From the NCBI GenBank assembly GCA_964059195.1, contig CAXKWD010000006.1, positions 174,652,825-174,716,824 on the forward strand: a stretch of 64,000 bases of DNA, written 5' to 3'. The notes under the pieces are model-generated. The model searched no databases. It was not told the DNA's origin and was given only the letters and a program-made list of their open reading frames with translations. Made by a program: the position numbers and the translations under genes. Source of the DNA: Ectobius pallidus. Lineage: Eukaryota; Arthropoda; Insecta; Blattodea; Ectobiidae. Positions within the stretch are counted from its first letter, which is position 1. Every line of letters starts with the position of its first letter. Positions 11,325 to 24,300 of this stretch are shown here, in pieces.

Positions 11325-14208
11325 TATGCAGGGAGTTGAAATCAATACTAAACTTTAATTTATGGTAGAGTTTACCTCTACAACTTTTGGAAACCGTTGC
11401 TTCCATTCTTAGCAGCTGTGGCCCTGAACAAATTTTGAGATGCGATCCTCATCAGTCCTGATGTAAAAGCTCTTATGAATAAAAAATCCTTTCCCAGACT
11501 GAAAGTTCTTTCTGATCACGGACAAACTTAATCAATTCTGGATCCCTGTTGACTACAAGATCCACATCTATTGGCGACAACTTTTGAAAAAACATTGGGT
11601 GGGCTCAAATATTTTAAAATGTGCATACTCTTGCCTCTTTTTTGGTTAGTGAAATAAACTTATATAATATTGATATGACTGGATAAATATAGAACTGTAC
11701 AAGAAATGATTTCATTCATTGTTGTAACAATAACACTTTGCAATAGACCCGCAAGGAGTGTGTTGTGTAGCTTAGCTAACAGAGATTCTTTAAAGTTTAT
11801 AATTTTATAAAATGTTCTTTTACTTTCTCGCATGTACGTAGGCCTAGTATAGAGAAAGTATTGTAATCGTGACAAGAAATCAAAATCAAGATAACACCGG
11901 GGAAACATGTTTCAAGAATCCTAGAAACCAAAAAAAGTGTTTTTGGAATGACATAAGTCTGTCTGCTTGTATGTACACCTATATTGGCTAAACAGTTCTA
12001 AAACTTCATTTTTTGAATTAAGGACTTATTCCATCAAACTGGCAACAAATTCATCGGTATAACTGAAATATTAAGGGGACAGTCTCATAAAGTACAATTC
12101 TGGCATTTCATTTGTAACCTATACGGCCGTGCCAAAGCTACAATCGGTACTATCCAATTGTAGAGGACCCAAATTTTAAAACCGAGATTCTCTTTACAAA
12201 ACACCTAATATCACACGTATTTTGTTATACGTAGGTTCTGTGGAGAGGAGATGTTGTCTTGGCAAATGATTTGGTCCAACATTTTCTTTTATACCACGAT
12301 CTAGCGAAAACTTGCTTGTTCTTTGCCATTTTTCTGTCCTTGAATTAAGAAGAAATTTGTGATTGGACGCTAGAGGTGTGACATCACACCGCTAGAGTAG
12401 CTACAATTGTGGGTGAACAGGCTGACAAACCTCGCAGGAGATATAATATGGCACATTTTCAAAACCTACAAACAGTGTATGGTACATTATTCTAGAAATG
12501 CATTTGTGTTTCACTATGGCTGCTGCCTCCGCTTCACGTGCTTAACTATGTGGTTAGTATTATGCATTATTTACAACTTAGACTACTTATCTTAATGCAG
12601 AGGTGGGTACAAGGCACCTCACCTGCTGCGACAATATACAAGAAGGACAGTAGGTCATCCTGCCTAACTCAGAAACAAAAACATCACATAGTCTGTGCAA
12701 ATGTGCATAACGCATAAACGTGTCCACGACAATTGGATTATGCCAAGGCTTGCGAATGAATTACTAAACGGGGGAAAAGCTGCAGGCACCTGCTAGTACA
12801 AGAATTAAAGAAAAATGTAACGCAGGTTTAATAAACTATACATTTAATATCAAAGCAGTAAGATGCTTTTTAAGAGATTCATATGCAATAAACAGTAGGA
12901 GTACTACATACTACACAAAATTCACCATTTTGGGCATTTACAAATTTTAATACCAACGAACGATGTCACTCAGTTCTACCCACCACCGTTAATGTTAGTA
13001 ATCCATAATACATCATTTTCATACCTCAACTGGTTCTGGAATGATTGTTTTCTCTGGTCCCTTGGAAGTATGAGTAGGTTTCATGATTATGTTGGTAGCA
13101 CTGACAAGAACTTTTCACTTTTCAACAGTTGCCAGCTTCTTCTATGTACTAGCACAATGGATTTGGAGGTAGTCGTGCAGCTGGTGCATGAATACGTGTA
13201 CATCGAACAGTCACAGAGTAAACTTGCGATCGCCTAACAAGGAAGTCCTAACCCACAAGGACAAGCAAGTTAAATATTTCATGAATGAAGCCATATTTCA
13301 TGAAAGAAAGAAAGGCCGAGGTTTGAAGAATTGGAAATTCCTAACAAACTAATGCTTTTTTCTAGACTTTTTTATCCTGATACTTTTCCAGTTCTAAGTT
13401 TTTTTCTTTCACTTGTTAATTTAAAAAAAATCAGGTAGCTTTCACGGTGTTTGGACCCAACAATCTTGTCAACATGTCCTTATAGTTCATCAAACTTGGT
13501 TACTTCATTTGCACACAATACGAGATTTGCTAGCTAGTTAATGGATGTCTGTGGACTCATACTAAAGCATATGAGTTGACGTAACAGATGCCAACGTCTT
13601 CTAATTGAAGAACATGTTATATTAGTATAAAAAGGGCCACAATAGATTGAAATTCTCCCTTCATCTTGAAATGCTCTTTGCCTGCAGTTTTTGAAACTTC
13701 AAACCATAGAGTTAAAATTCATGTATTGTGGATGCCACATCTTAAAGACTTTCTTTCCAAGAACTGTCTCTACCTGCTGCCACCCTAATCCTCTTTGATC
13801 TGTTAATTAGTGAATAGAAAAGTAATTAGGCTTATTCATACTTGTCTGCAGTCCAGTACAATGTTGCCAAATATGTACCAGCACATTTACTTCACTTGAG
13901 AAGTGGTGAATGTCGGTGGCAACACTGGGGAAACCCATGCGACTACAAGAACACCTGTTCTTTGTCGGTGTCGGTGCAGATTTTCGGAATAGGGAACAAT
14001 GATATTATATTCTTTTGTAGATAGACGATGGTTTGGGACGAGGTCTTCTTAAAATGGCACCAACAGTAACTTTCAAGGTCTTTGGATCCTTATCAATCTT
14101 GTCAATAATATCGTCTTCGTTCATCCAAACTCACTTATTTCATCTGTAAACAATATGATATCTCTTAGCTTGTTGATTCCTTGCAAACTGACTGAACATC
14201 TGAAGATG
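11325..14208. other. Long non-coding stretch, 3' of the receptor gene
   Basis: No gene, RNA or intact mobile element is recognised. Open frames are short and lack motifs. Segments near 13,430-13,700 are distantly repeated at 14,040-14,210 plus 14,947-15,050 (shared landmarks: 'tttgga.cc..atcttgtcaa', 'ttctaattgaagaacatgtta', 'ttagtataaaaagggc'), indicating an old duplicated, unclassified sequence. The TATAAAAAGGG strings in both could be promoter-like but have no supported downstream gene. Confidence 0.5.
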
Positions 14209-14216
14209 CTATATCA

Positions 14217-14938
14217 CAGGGGTGGCCACTAACCTTAACTTCGGGAGCTGTTTGAAGCCACCACATTGTTTTTACTATACACATAAACATTATTGTTCAA
14301 TTACACAACAAGAAATAAAATTTTACTCTTCAGTACAGCGATTCACACACACATAAGTAGTCCCAAATATTGAGATGTCTCTTAGCACACTCTTTTGTTA
14401 GTAGGTATTTTTATTCTGGAACCTTCTTCCAAAATTCTATGGCCGAAACACCACTTCGTTTAAGTCCTTGTACTCCTTCATCCTCTTGCAGTTCTAGTAG
14501 CTCCAACTTGACTCTAACCGTATCCTTTGTAATTGGTGATGAAACAGGACAGCCATCGCCCACAACATTAACAGCAAAAGGACTTTCCAGGAATGAAAAT
14601 GAAGGTTTAATTGTTCTCAAATCATTAAATCTGCCATTGATTTCTTTAGCAAGACCAGACATTTTACACGAGTAATCTTCTGTTTCCATCTGAACGTCAG
14701 GAAGGCTTTTAGTAATTTTCTTCAAACATTTGAAATGAGCAAATGTGTTAGTCTCAAGGTCTTTCCAAAAGAGTCTTAATTTGCTATGAAAAATAAATAC
14801 ACTCTGTGCTAAATCAGAAATAAGTTTTTCACTTCCTTGTAATATATTTTCATTAAATTATATTAACTATATACCTTTCAAAATCTGTATCATATTTACT
14901 CTTAGCTTGGTTTCAAGAGCCGCATGTGGCCACCCCTG
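14217..14938 (-). mobile_element. hAT element with transposase fragment
   Basis: It starts CAGGGGTGGCCAC and ends GTGGCCACCCCTG, perfect 13-bp inverted repeats, and is flanked by the exact 8-bp duplication CTATATCA (14209-14216 and 14939-14946). These are hAT hallmarks. On the minus strand 14411-14725 encodes 104 residues resembling a piece of a GTF2IRD2/ZBED-type hAT transposase: INGRFNDLR, then a LESPFAVNV block, then LELLELQ and IEFWKKVPE. The BED finger, the main catalytic residues and the dimerisation domain are absent, so the copy is internally deleted and not autonomous. It lies just downstream of the receptor's last exon. Confidence 0.9.
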
Positions 14939-15153
14939 CTATATCACATATATTTTAGGACACCAGATGGCAGCTTCTAGTAATTGAGGGACATGTTATG
15001 TTAGTATAAAAAGGGCTGGTGTAGTGCAAATTCCTTACAACTGGACCCTGATCTGCCTTTGTCTTTAACTGTTTTTTCTGACTATGTTGTTTTCTGCGCA
15101 GTTCATCTGTAGGGGTGTGATTCTATGGTCTGAAGGTCACTGAGGTCTTGTTG

Positions 15154-15364
15154 TCAGGTCTTGTCGAGGCTGAATAAAGTGGTGTGGGTGGTAGAGACAG
15201 AAGAGTTGAAGTACTGGAGTTGGTGACAGTGGCGCCGCACTGTGCTGTTGAAGTGAACTAGCGTATGCGATGATGTCTCACAGATGGTGCCACTGTTTCC
15301 TCTCCTCCCCAGCATCCCTGTAGAGTCCACGCAGCAACAGAACAAGTAGTTGTTGAAGTGCTTT
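15154..15364 (-). CDS. CCHaR: CCHamide-type receptor, coding exon 4 (C-terminal tail, residues 351-420)
   Basis: Acceptor GTTTCAG precedes A-AAG-CAC-TTC, which completes the split Arg and gives RKHFNNYLFCCC, the helix-8-like start seen in this receptor family. The tail is Ser/Thr-rich (probable phosphorylation sites) and ends ...FSLDKT-stop at 15154-15156. It lies 3.2 kb from exon 3. The phase match and the family-typical RKHFN start support the join. Confidence 0.88.
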
Positions 15365-18300
15365 CTGAAACACACATCGGTTCAGGTGTTAATTTATTTG
15401 TTCAGTGGATGCAAAAGTAAAATACAGTTCTGAAGACAGTTGTTAATCTCCGATACACCATGGATACCAACGGTGTACTATATTTGCAAGGGCTGAGAAC
15501 ACTTCTTGTCAGGAATTTCATTAAGGGGGAAAACTGAACATAATTCCAGACACAATCATTATTATTTGTAAAAGCTAAATTATGCAGTAATGTATAATAT
15601 ACAGTGAACACCGCTTAATGTAATTGTGGATAATGTTATCACTTTTATGAAGTCTCATACAGATTAATACTGATACATTGAAAAAAAGGCTGTGTGTTCC
15701 TTTTTGCAGCTTTATTCAAAGTTCTGTACGTCATTCAATAGTATATTGCTATACAAGTGCTGTAAGCAGTGCATACGGATCGAAACGCCTTGTTTTTTCA
15801 ATTTCCGAGATCCGTTATGCTCTTACGGCACGAGTATTGCATGCTATTTTTTGCACGATGATTATTTATATCAATTTAATTGAGATATTAGCTGAAAATA
15901 TTATGCTTATACACTATTGAAGATGGATATTATATTTCAGAAAGTGATTCGCATATGTTCGTTGTTATGGGGACCGAATATTTGTCCTATTGAAGTCGCC
16001 ACAAACTAGGGGCCTTGGTTCCGGTCTTCCATAAAGGCTTGTATTATGATGGTTTTACTTATGGCACTTGTGCTTTTTGTAATTTTTACCGCACGGAAAT
16101 TTCTTTTGTTTTCATAGCAACCAGATTGCATGCGGGAATGTCAAGTTACGATTAGGGCTGTACCGATTAATCGATTAATCGATTAAACATTTAATCGTCG
16201 ATCAATTACATTTTCCGATTAATCGGTTTAGTCGAATTCTGAAAAACTTTTTCGAGAAATAGGTCAAATGTGTCAAAACAATTCCCGTTATTCAGAAACC
16301 TGAAAGGTAGTTTAGTCAACAAATTCGTGTGTCTCAAGTCTTGGCTGAAAAAGTAACCGGAAATGTAAGTTTTGTGTATATTTTTTCACTAGTTAACTAA
16401 TGATGGTATTCATTAATTCAGGATTTCTTCTGATTATCTGTAGTGTAGTAGTTATTAAACGTGTAAAACAATATTAAACATACACTTTGATTTCGTTTAA
16501 AATGCCGACCTGTTTGTCGATTAATCGGTTGGTTTAACGATTAAAGTCAAGCATTAACTCGATTAGAAATTTTAATCGATTTTCAGCCCTAGTTACGATC
16601 CATGGCAACGATATTCGTTAAGTACAACTAATTAGTTACGTCGTGCAAAAAAGTCAAAACAGAGCAGTGGAACAGGCGTCACTGCACTTTTGTGTTAGAA
16701 ACCCATTTAAATAATGGAGAGTCTGTAATCGAAACCCAACAATCGTTTCGTAGGGACTGGGGAGTTCAGTGCCCCACTGCATGGCCATGTACATAGTCAC
16801 AACACAATAATGCTTCAAGAGACAGCCATTTGTCTGAAGAAGAAACCCACAGGTCGTCTACGTACTGTTTGTACTGTACCTCAGAAAATATGCAAGCATT
16901 TTGTCAGTCAGTCATCTGAATTCCAAATCGGCCTCTCAACACGGCGTTGCTTTAGGACCTTAGACCTTAATGTTCGAAGGATGCTGCATTTGGAACTTCA
17001 TTTCCAACCATATAAAATGGTAACCGTCCCGGAGTTGCTTGGAACATGATCTCCAAATTAGATATATGCACATATGCATTCATGAACCACAGATTACTGT
17101 CTCCGTTGGACATTACATGATAATACTACAGGAAAAAAAATTTCTCTGACACTGGGATTTGAATCCAGGACATTTGGCTATCCGTGCCAAAGCTCTACCA
17201 ACTGAGCTAAGCCAGAGTTCACTTCACAGTGCCAGATGGAACCTCTCTCCGATGACTGATTTCCCTTAATGGGGACAATTAATATGACACAATTTGTCTG
17301 TCAGTGAGGTAGACCATTAAGGGCAATCAGTCACAGGAGAGAGGTTCCATCTGACGCTGTGAACTCTGGCTTAGCTCAGTTGGTAGAGCACTGACACGAA
17401 TAATTGCCAAAGGTCCTGGGTTCAAATCCCAGTGTCAGAGAAATTTTTCTCCTATAATATTATCATGATCTCCAAAATCTCAGAGAGTGTGCACATTCTG
17501 AATGATGGTGCAATCACCCTTATGTCTGACGAGGCAGAGTTCCAGCTTTCTGGATATGTAAACTAACAGAATTTCTGCTACTGGGCACCAATCCCCGGGG
17601 ATACTGAATAGCACACTCATCTGAGCGACAGCAAACTTCAAGGCAAGGCTACAGAAATGTTTATGAAATGGTGGTCGTCATTTATCAGTCGCAATTTTAA
17701 AATCAAACAGAAACTAATGGAAGAACTGTAAATGGCTATTATTGCTGTAATAAATGTCATAATTAAACCATGCTGATGTTTAATATTTATATTTGCCTTT
17801 TAAAATTGACAGATTAATCTCATGGTCCCTGTACAATGCAAATTTTAATTTTGTATAGCTCAAAATGAAAATATTAGAATAGCTGGTAAATCATTCGAAC
17901 AAGTAGAAAAATTCAAATATCTGGGAGCAATAATTACAGATACAAATAATATTAAGGCAGAAGTGAAGTGTAGACTCAAATCAGGAAATGCTTGTTTTTA
18001 TGCAGTTCAGAAACTTTTATCTTCTTGTCTTCTGTCCATAAATCTAAAAATAAAGATTTATAAGACAATTATCCTGCCGGTTGTATTATATGGATGTGAG
18101 ACATGGCCCCTTACATGATCTGAGAGTGTTCGAAAACAGGGGGCTTAGGAAAACATTCGGACCTAAGAGAGATGAAAACTGCATAACGACGAGTTTCATA
18201 AACTGTACTCTTCACTGGATATAGTAAGGGTAATTAAATCACGGAGGATGAAATGGGGAGGAAAGACATATCTCAAAAATATTGACTGGGAGACCCGAAG

Positions 18301-21300
18301 GAAAAAGACCAGTTGGAAGACCTAGGCATAGGTGAGAGGACAAAATTAGGATAGATTTAAGGGAAGTAGGATTTGCAAGGGATGATTGGATGGAGTTAGC
18401 ACAGAATACGGTTGAATGGCGGGCTCAGGTAAGCGCGGCAATGAACCTTCGGGTTCCATAAAATAGATAATATTCCTTTAGCTTGCTTAGGAATAGTACA
18501 TTGCCATTAAGGAAGTAAGTAAGTAAGTATAGTTCAAAATGGGAAATTCTGAAGTGAGGAAGATGAAACATACCTGAAAGTTCCACTAACACAATACAGT
18601 GCTATCGGGTTGATGCAAGAGTTGATGAAGCTGAGACAGAAGCCGACGATCCTGAAGGCATGCCAGTAGTCGTCATACTCATCAGCAGAGTCTGGATAGA
18701 AGTGGAACCACAGCATGAAGATGTGGTACGGCAGGAAGCAGAGGATGAAGATCACAACAAACGCCAGCACCATCTTGGCGACCTTCTTGCGAGCCTTCAT
18801 CTGCACTGAGGGTCCAGCCATCTCGCCCGGCATGTTGCGAGTGCTCAGTTCAAGATGGCGAGCCATGAGCACGTAGAAGAAGGCGATGATGCAGAGCGGC
18901 ATGGCGTAGTAGGACAGGAACTTGAGCAACACCATTGCCTTCACGTATGTTCGGCCGAGCTCTTCTGGATACGGGTAACACACCTGCAAACACAGACCAA
19001 ACAACACAATCAAGTTCGACCTCCATGAATCACTAGTCCTATAAGGTTTCCTGTGGATATAAGCCTAATAACTAGGGAAGCCATTTAATGATCATACAAT
19101 AGTGAAACAATTACACATATTAAAAAATAAACGACCAATATATTTACCATACTATAGTAAAAAGCCACATGGCTGACTCACTCACTCACTGACATTAATG
19201 TTTGTCCACTTCCAGATGAGCTAGAAATTTGAAATTTAGTACACATATAGCTTTTAGGCTGCAAACCACAGGAAAATTTCATAAAGTAATTTTTTAAAAT
19301 TTTTAGCCCTAAAACCCCCCGAAAAAGGGCTCGGTTTCCATGGCAACACTATTATCAAACATAGTTCACATAGGGCTCTGCCAATACAGCAGACTAAATA
19401 CACGCATAAGATTGACAAGATTGACTCCATCGACAGCACAGCATAATCGGTCCTTTTGAAGACACAACAAAATTTTTAAACAGACGTCGGGAAGCCTTAA
19501 ACACAACACCGGCGACACCAGCTACCAGTAACTGACTAGATTGACTTTATCACAGCACAGCATAATTGGTCCTTTTGAAGACACAATAAAAATTTTATAC
19601 CTGACTTCTGATTGGCTGCTGCACCGGCCAATGAGATTTCGCATTCCGGCCTAATATTTGTCCAGCCTCCTATAAATTTGGACACGCTTTCTCCACTCAA
19701 ACACATTCCTGAGGAAGGCCACAGAGGGAAGATGGCCGAAAGCTTGAATCTTATAATGTTGACACGGCTGATAACCCGTGAAGCCATCCTGAGTAAATAC
19801 ACGCACTCTACCTCACAAAGATCTTTCAAAAAACCTTTCCTGACAACCTCAGTGGGGGTTTAGGGGCAGAGCCCCCAATGAGCGAAGCGAGTCCCTACAA
19901 TATAAAGCCACATGGCTCACTCACTCACTCACTCACTCACTCACTCACTCACTGACATTAATGTTTGCCCACTTCCAGATGAGCTAGAAATTTGAAATTT
20001 GGTACACATATAGCTTTTATGCTGTAAATCACAGGAAAATTCCAAAAAAGTTTGTTTTTTTAATTTTTAGCCCTAAAAAAAGGGCTCGGTTTCCATGGCA
20101 ACAGTATTATCAAACAGTGTTCACGTAGGGCTCTGAAGTTTAGAAATAATTATTTCCGTAAACCTAATGGGGTGGTCTAGATAGTAATGTCTTGGACTCA
20201 CATTCTGAAGTCTCAGGTTCATAATAATTAGATCCAATTAACATATTTTTGTCCAGAACTAACAAAATTTTCTTCTATCTGTTAAAGAAATTTCATAATT
20301 TATATTCTTTAATCAGGGGGCAGAGCCCCTAACGAGCAACAAAATTTTCTTTTATCTGTTAAAGAAATTCATAATTTATATTCTTTAATCGGGGGCAGAG
20401 CCCCTAACGAGCGAAGCTAGTTTTGTTACTAAAGAAGTAGGAAAATTTATACTACTTGGACACCCTTAGCAAAAAAAAAAATTCTCTCTGAACTGGCATG
20501 CCCATCAAATTGCCCCTAGCAAATATGTGCCATTTAAAAGGAAAGAAAATCTTTATTGCTACAAGACAAACTGCTCTGGTGTTTACAATAAACCTAAATT
20601 AAAATAAATGATCAACACTTGGCAGAGATTCTCAAATAAAAACGATTGTCTGTTGTCTGAAAGTAACGATTTATACATGGAAAAGCTCCTCTCTACCTTC
20701 ATTGAAACATGGCCTAAAAATGCCTAAAATGACCTAAAAATTGCTAAAAAATTATCTCTCTCTTAAAAATGACGAAAAATGCAAAATAAAGCAAAAAATG
20801 CAAAAACAAATTACCCTAATTAAATCAATTATATATATATTCAAGCTATTTTTAACCTTCAAATAAAAAAGATGCAAAATCATCAAATTAATGCCTTGCC
20901 GTAGTAATGACATTATGTGTAGCACAGTTGGTATACAGAAACATGCAGTGGCACAACCACGGGGTGTGCTAAAGGGGCTTAATATCTCATTATCACTGAA
21001 GTTCAATTAGTCATAAGAATGATAGATAGTTTAAAACAATTCACACACAATGTTTGAAATGGTTGACTGGACTAATAATTAGTTTTTTCCCTGCATGTAA
21101 CAGAAATTTGGTAAATACACTGACCGGCAAAAAAACCGTTCACTGTAAAATTTGTTGTACTTTTAAGATTAAACATAATTTTGATTGGATGTTTATACAT
21201 TGTTGTTGGTGAGGATGAATTATTATTTTTAATGGATCATTAGCTATAGATACAGCATATCTGCTTTCTTCATATCTTCACTTTATCACCAAACAAAATA

Positions 21301-24300
21301 AAAAAAAACATTGCAATACGGTGATTCCAATATGTTTATAAGCACTAGCTTGTCGTACACTTTGCAAGGTGTTTCATTGTTTCATTGCGTCATTTCCTTC
21401 CAAACTGAACGGAAACTGTCTCCCTTCGCATCGAAGTGATTCTGTCAGTAAGTTTAGTTGAAGTTATGCCTCTCAGTCCTGAAAACTTTGCCAAAGCTGT
21501 TGCTCTAATTGATGATGGACGCAGCCTCCGTTATGCCCCTGCAACCTTAGGCTCACCATTCACCACGGTGCAAGAGGAAACATGGGGAATTAAGTGTGAA
21601 ATGTGTCATTAAATTTTAATTTTAAAAACGTATACAATTGCAGTAATTTTATTTCAAGCACTAGGCCTACTACATAATTTTTATTTAAACTTAATTTTTA
21701 AAAATTTCTTTAAGTGATCGTTTTTGCCGGTCAGTGTATTTCAAATGCATTTCTTCGATGCTTTACTTTGCATTCACCAAATCAAGTACCGGTACGAATC
21801 CCACTGCATGAAGTTTGCTGCAGGATTTATAACGGCAGAATATGATAAAATCTTCTGTTAAATTTAAAGTCATCATGCAAGTCGAAATGGTTTAGTATGC
21901 AGTAAGAACAACCAATATTGAATTATTCCATCATTCAAGCAGTTGACTGAATACAGTTTTTAATTCCTTGCTGCTTCACATGATTGCTTTAAAAACACAT
22001 GGAACCCAATACTATCAGAGAGCAGATTCGGTTCACTTGTGCCACATTACCTCCATCCATCAGCTAACCCTTTACCTGCTTGGAAGGCAGCCCCCACCAG
22101 CAGAGCTGAAACATCGCTCAACAGACAATACAGTACTGTACTCTACATACTGCAGTGTATGTGATTGTTTTATTTATTAAGTGCCAGAATGGTACTTTCT
22201 GAGATTGTGCGGTGGTCAGGAAAATGTCTATCCATCTGTCCGTGTGTCTGTACGTGCGATAATTCAAATACGCTTTATTGGAATTTCATGAAACTTGGTA
22301 TATACATTTATAACGTCCATAAAAAGAGGCTTATTGATATTGGACCAAATCGGTTGACCGGTACTGGAGTAATGCCCAATTTAGGGTCTATTTTATGGTA
22401 ATATATTAGAAAGAATTTATCAAACGCAAGAATTTATCAACGACAATATATCGTTTTACAGTGTTCATATACGGCTTTAGAAGTTACAATACATTTGACA
22501 AATAGCACTACCCACAAATTCCTTCACATATGCTTATCAAACTAGACCTTTGTCCTCCCGTAAGACCTGCTTAATGATTCGATCTGAAACTTAACTCGGA
22601 AATCAATCATTTTATTACTTTCTTATACATTAGTTTGAGTAATAATGTTATAAAAAAGTTTCAGTTCCATAGGAAAGTTCCCTTCTACGTTTTCTCGTTA
22701 TAGCCTACATTACATTAGCCGTCTCCATTAGAAAACTTATAACTGAGTAACTTATACATATTTCTGACCGCATAACTACAAAGTGGACAAAATTCAAGAA
22801 TATTTGTGGATTTGTACAATGTAGTACACATTAAATTAAATAAATAATCCGAAAAGGTTTGTACACACCTGGATAGTCTTGTTGGCAGGAAGAGTTATAT
22901 CTATGACGTAAGAGAAGATGGCAGCTGGAAGTGCAAGCAGAAGAGCGAGGATCCAGATTCCCAGCGCAGTGAGGAGTGTTACTGGCTTGCTTGAGAGTCG
23001 GCCACCAACATGACGACGCATGGGGTTCACGATGGCACAGTAGCGCTCCGCACTCAGGGCTGTCAAAGTGAAAACCGACACTCCTATGGATACGTCCTTG
23101 GCACATTCCGACAGCTTACAGATCAGCTCTCCATACGGCCACGACTCCAACTAGAAATAAAATAAAAGGGTGTCCACAGACATTTCAAAATAACTATTAA
23201 TATTATTAGATGCACACTAACTTCACTATTAGGTATATTTACCCAGAACATGGGCATCCCCATCATCATCAGCTGATTCCGACTGTCCATCTGGCGGCGG
23301 GTGATCAAAGTTCCTTGGGTGCCCACTGAGGTGTCACAATTTACTGGAATTTATGGCGGGCTGTTCTTTTGAATAAATACTTTCTCCCATATCACAAGCT
23401 CCAATGGCTTTTGAACCTGTTTCAGATGTACAGTCGGTCAAATGAAAAACGTCGGGCGGTATTTGATTAAGTATCATGAACGAGCATATGCGTATGTACA
23501 GGAAGACTTAAGATTAGGTTCACACACGCCTCTTGTCTATCCATGTATTTTCTTGATTATTTAGTCAGTTTTGTTCCAAAACAAACATGTATAGAAGGCT
23601 GTGGCTATATGCCTCAAATCCACCATATTCTTGGTTGCACATTTTTATAATATTAATAATTAATAGATTCGGGAGGAATACGTTTATTCAAGGAGCATTT
23701 TTAAAGATTTTATTTTATAATACCGGTACTTCTAGTGCAAAATCAATAACTTACGCTCAACTTCTGCAACCAATCTAGCATCGAAATACGCGCCCGGCCA
23801 GATCCACGTTTCCTATGAAAACTTCCGGTCGCATTATAGTAAAGTTCCCACCTCTGAGCTGCTCTTTCATAAACATGGAACCTTCTCGCTGCTTCAGAGG
23901 TCGAAAAATGCAGGTCAATTACAGCCCTAACTACACTTTCTCTCACTTTAGCATTTGTATGTGGCGATGACACAAAGCAAAATGAATTATGACAATACAT
24001 TAAGTTGAATATCGTGTGTTGCACTTTCCGCGTTGTTCATTTTTTCCCTCCTGTCGCATGGCCTCATATGTTCCAAAAATGACCTGTATTTTATGTTTTT
24101 TACAGGAAATTTGTGAACTAATGCGTTAAAACTTTAATTTTAACTGCATACGAGTCCCGACGTTTTTTATTTGACCGACTGTACAAATTTATTTTTGTTT
24201 GGCCTATGTAACACTTATCACAATCTGATTTTGTATAATCCATATTTATTGTAACGATTAGGGTTCGGATGTTTATGACCTAAAAAAGTGGAAAATATGA

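Larger units (their letters stand above)
19140..20425. repeat. Two head-to-tail copies of an unclassified insect repeat
   Basis: Copy 1 (about 19,150-19,905) and copy 2 (about 19,903-20,425) share 'aaagccacatggct', 'cagatgagctagaaatttga', 'agggctcggtttccatggca' and an end of the form 'gggcagagccccnnaacgagcgaag'. Copy 1 carries about 450 bp of extra sequence (near 19,382-19,855) that includes a hammerhead-like core. No coding sequence. Confidence 0.65.

Noticed and set aside
13626..13640. TATAAAAAGGGC as a core promoter (also near 15,004)
   Set aside because: It recurs as part of a diverged repeat and no gene follows within a sensible distance on that strand.
17133..17442. Two additional tRNA genes
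   Set aside because: Acceptor and T arms are plausible, but anticodon stems and loops are irregular, both units lie in arms of a palindrome, and the block is flanked by a target-site duplication; SINE-like origin fits better.
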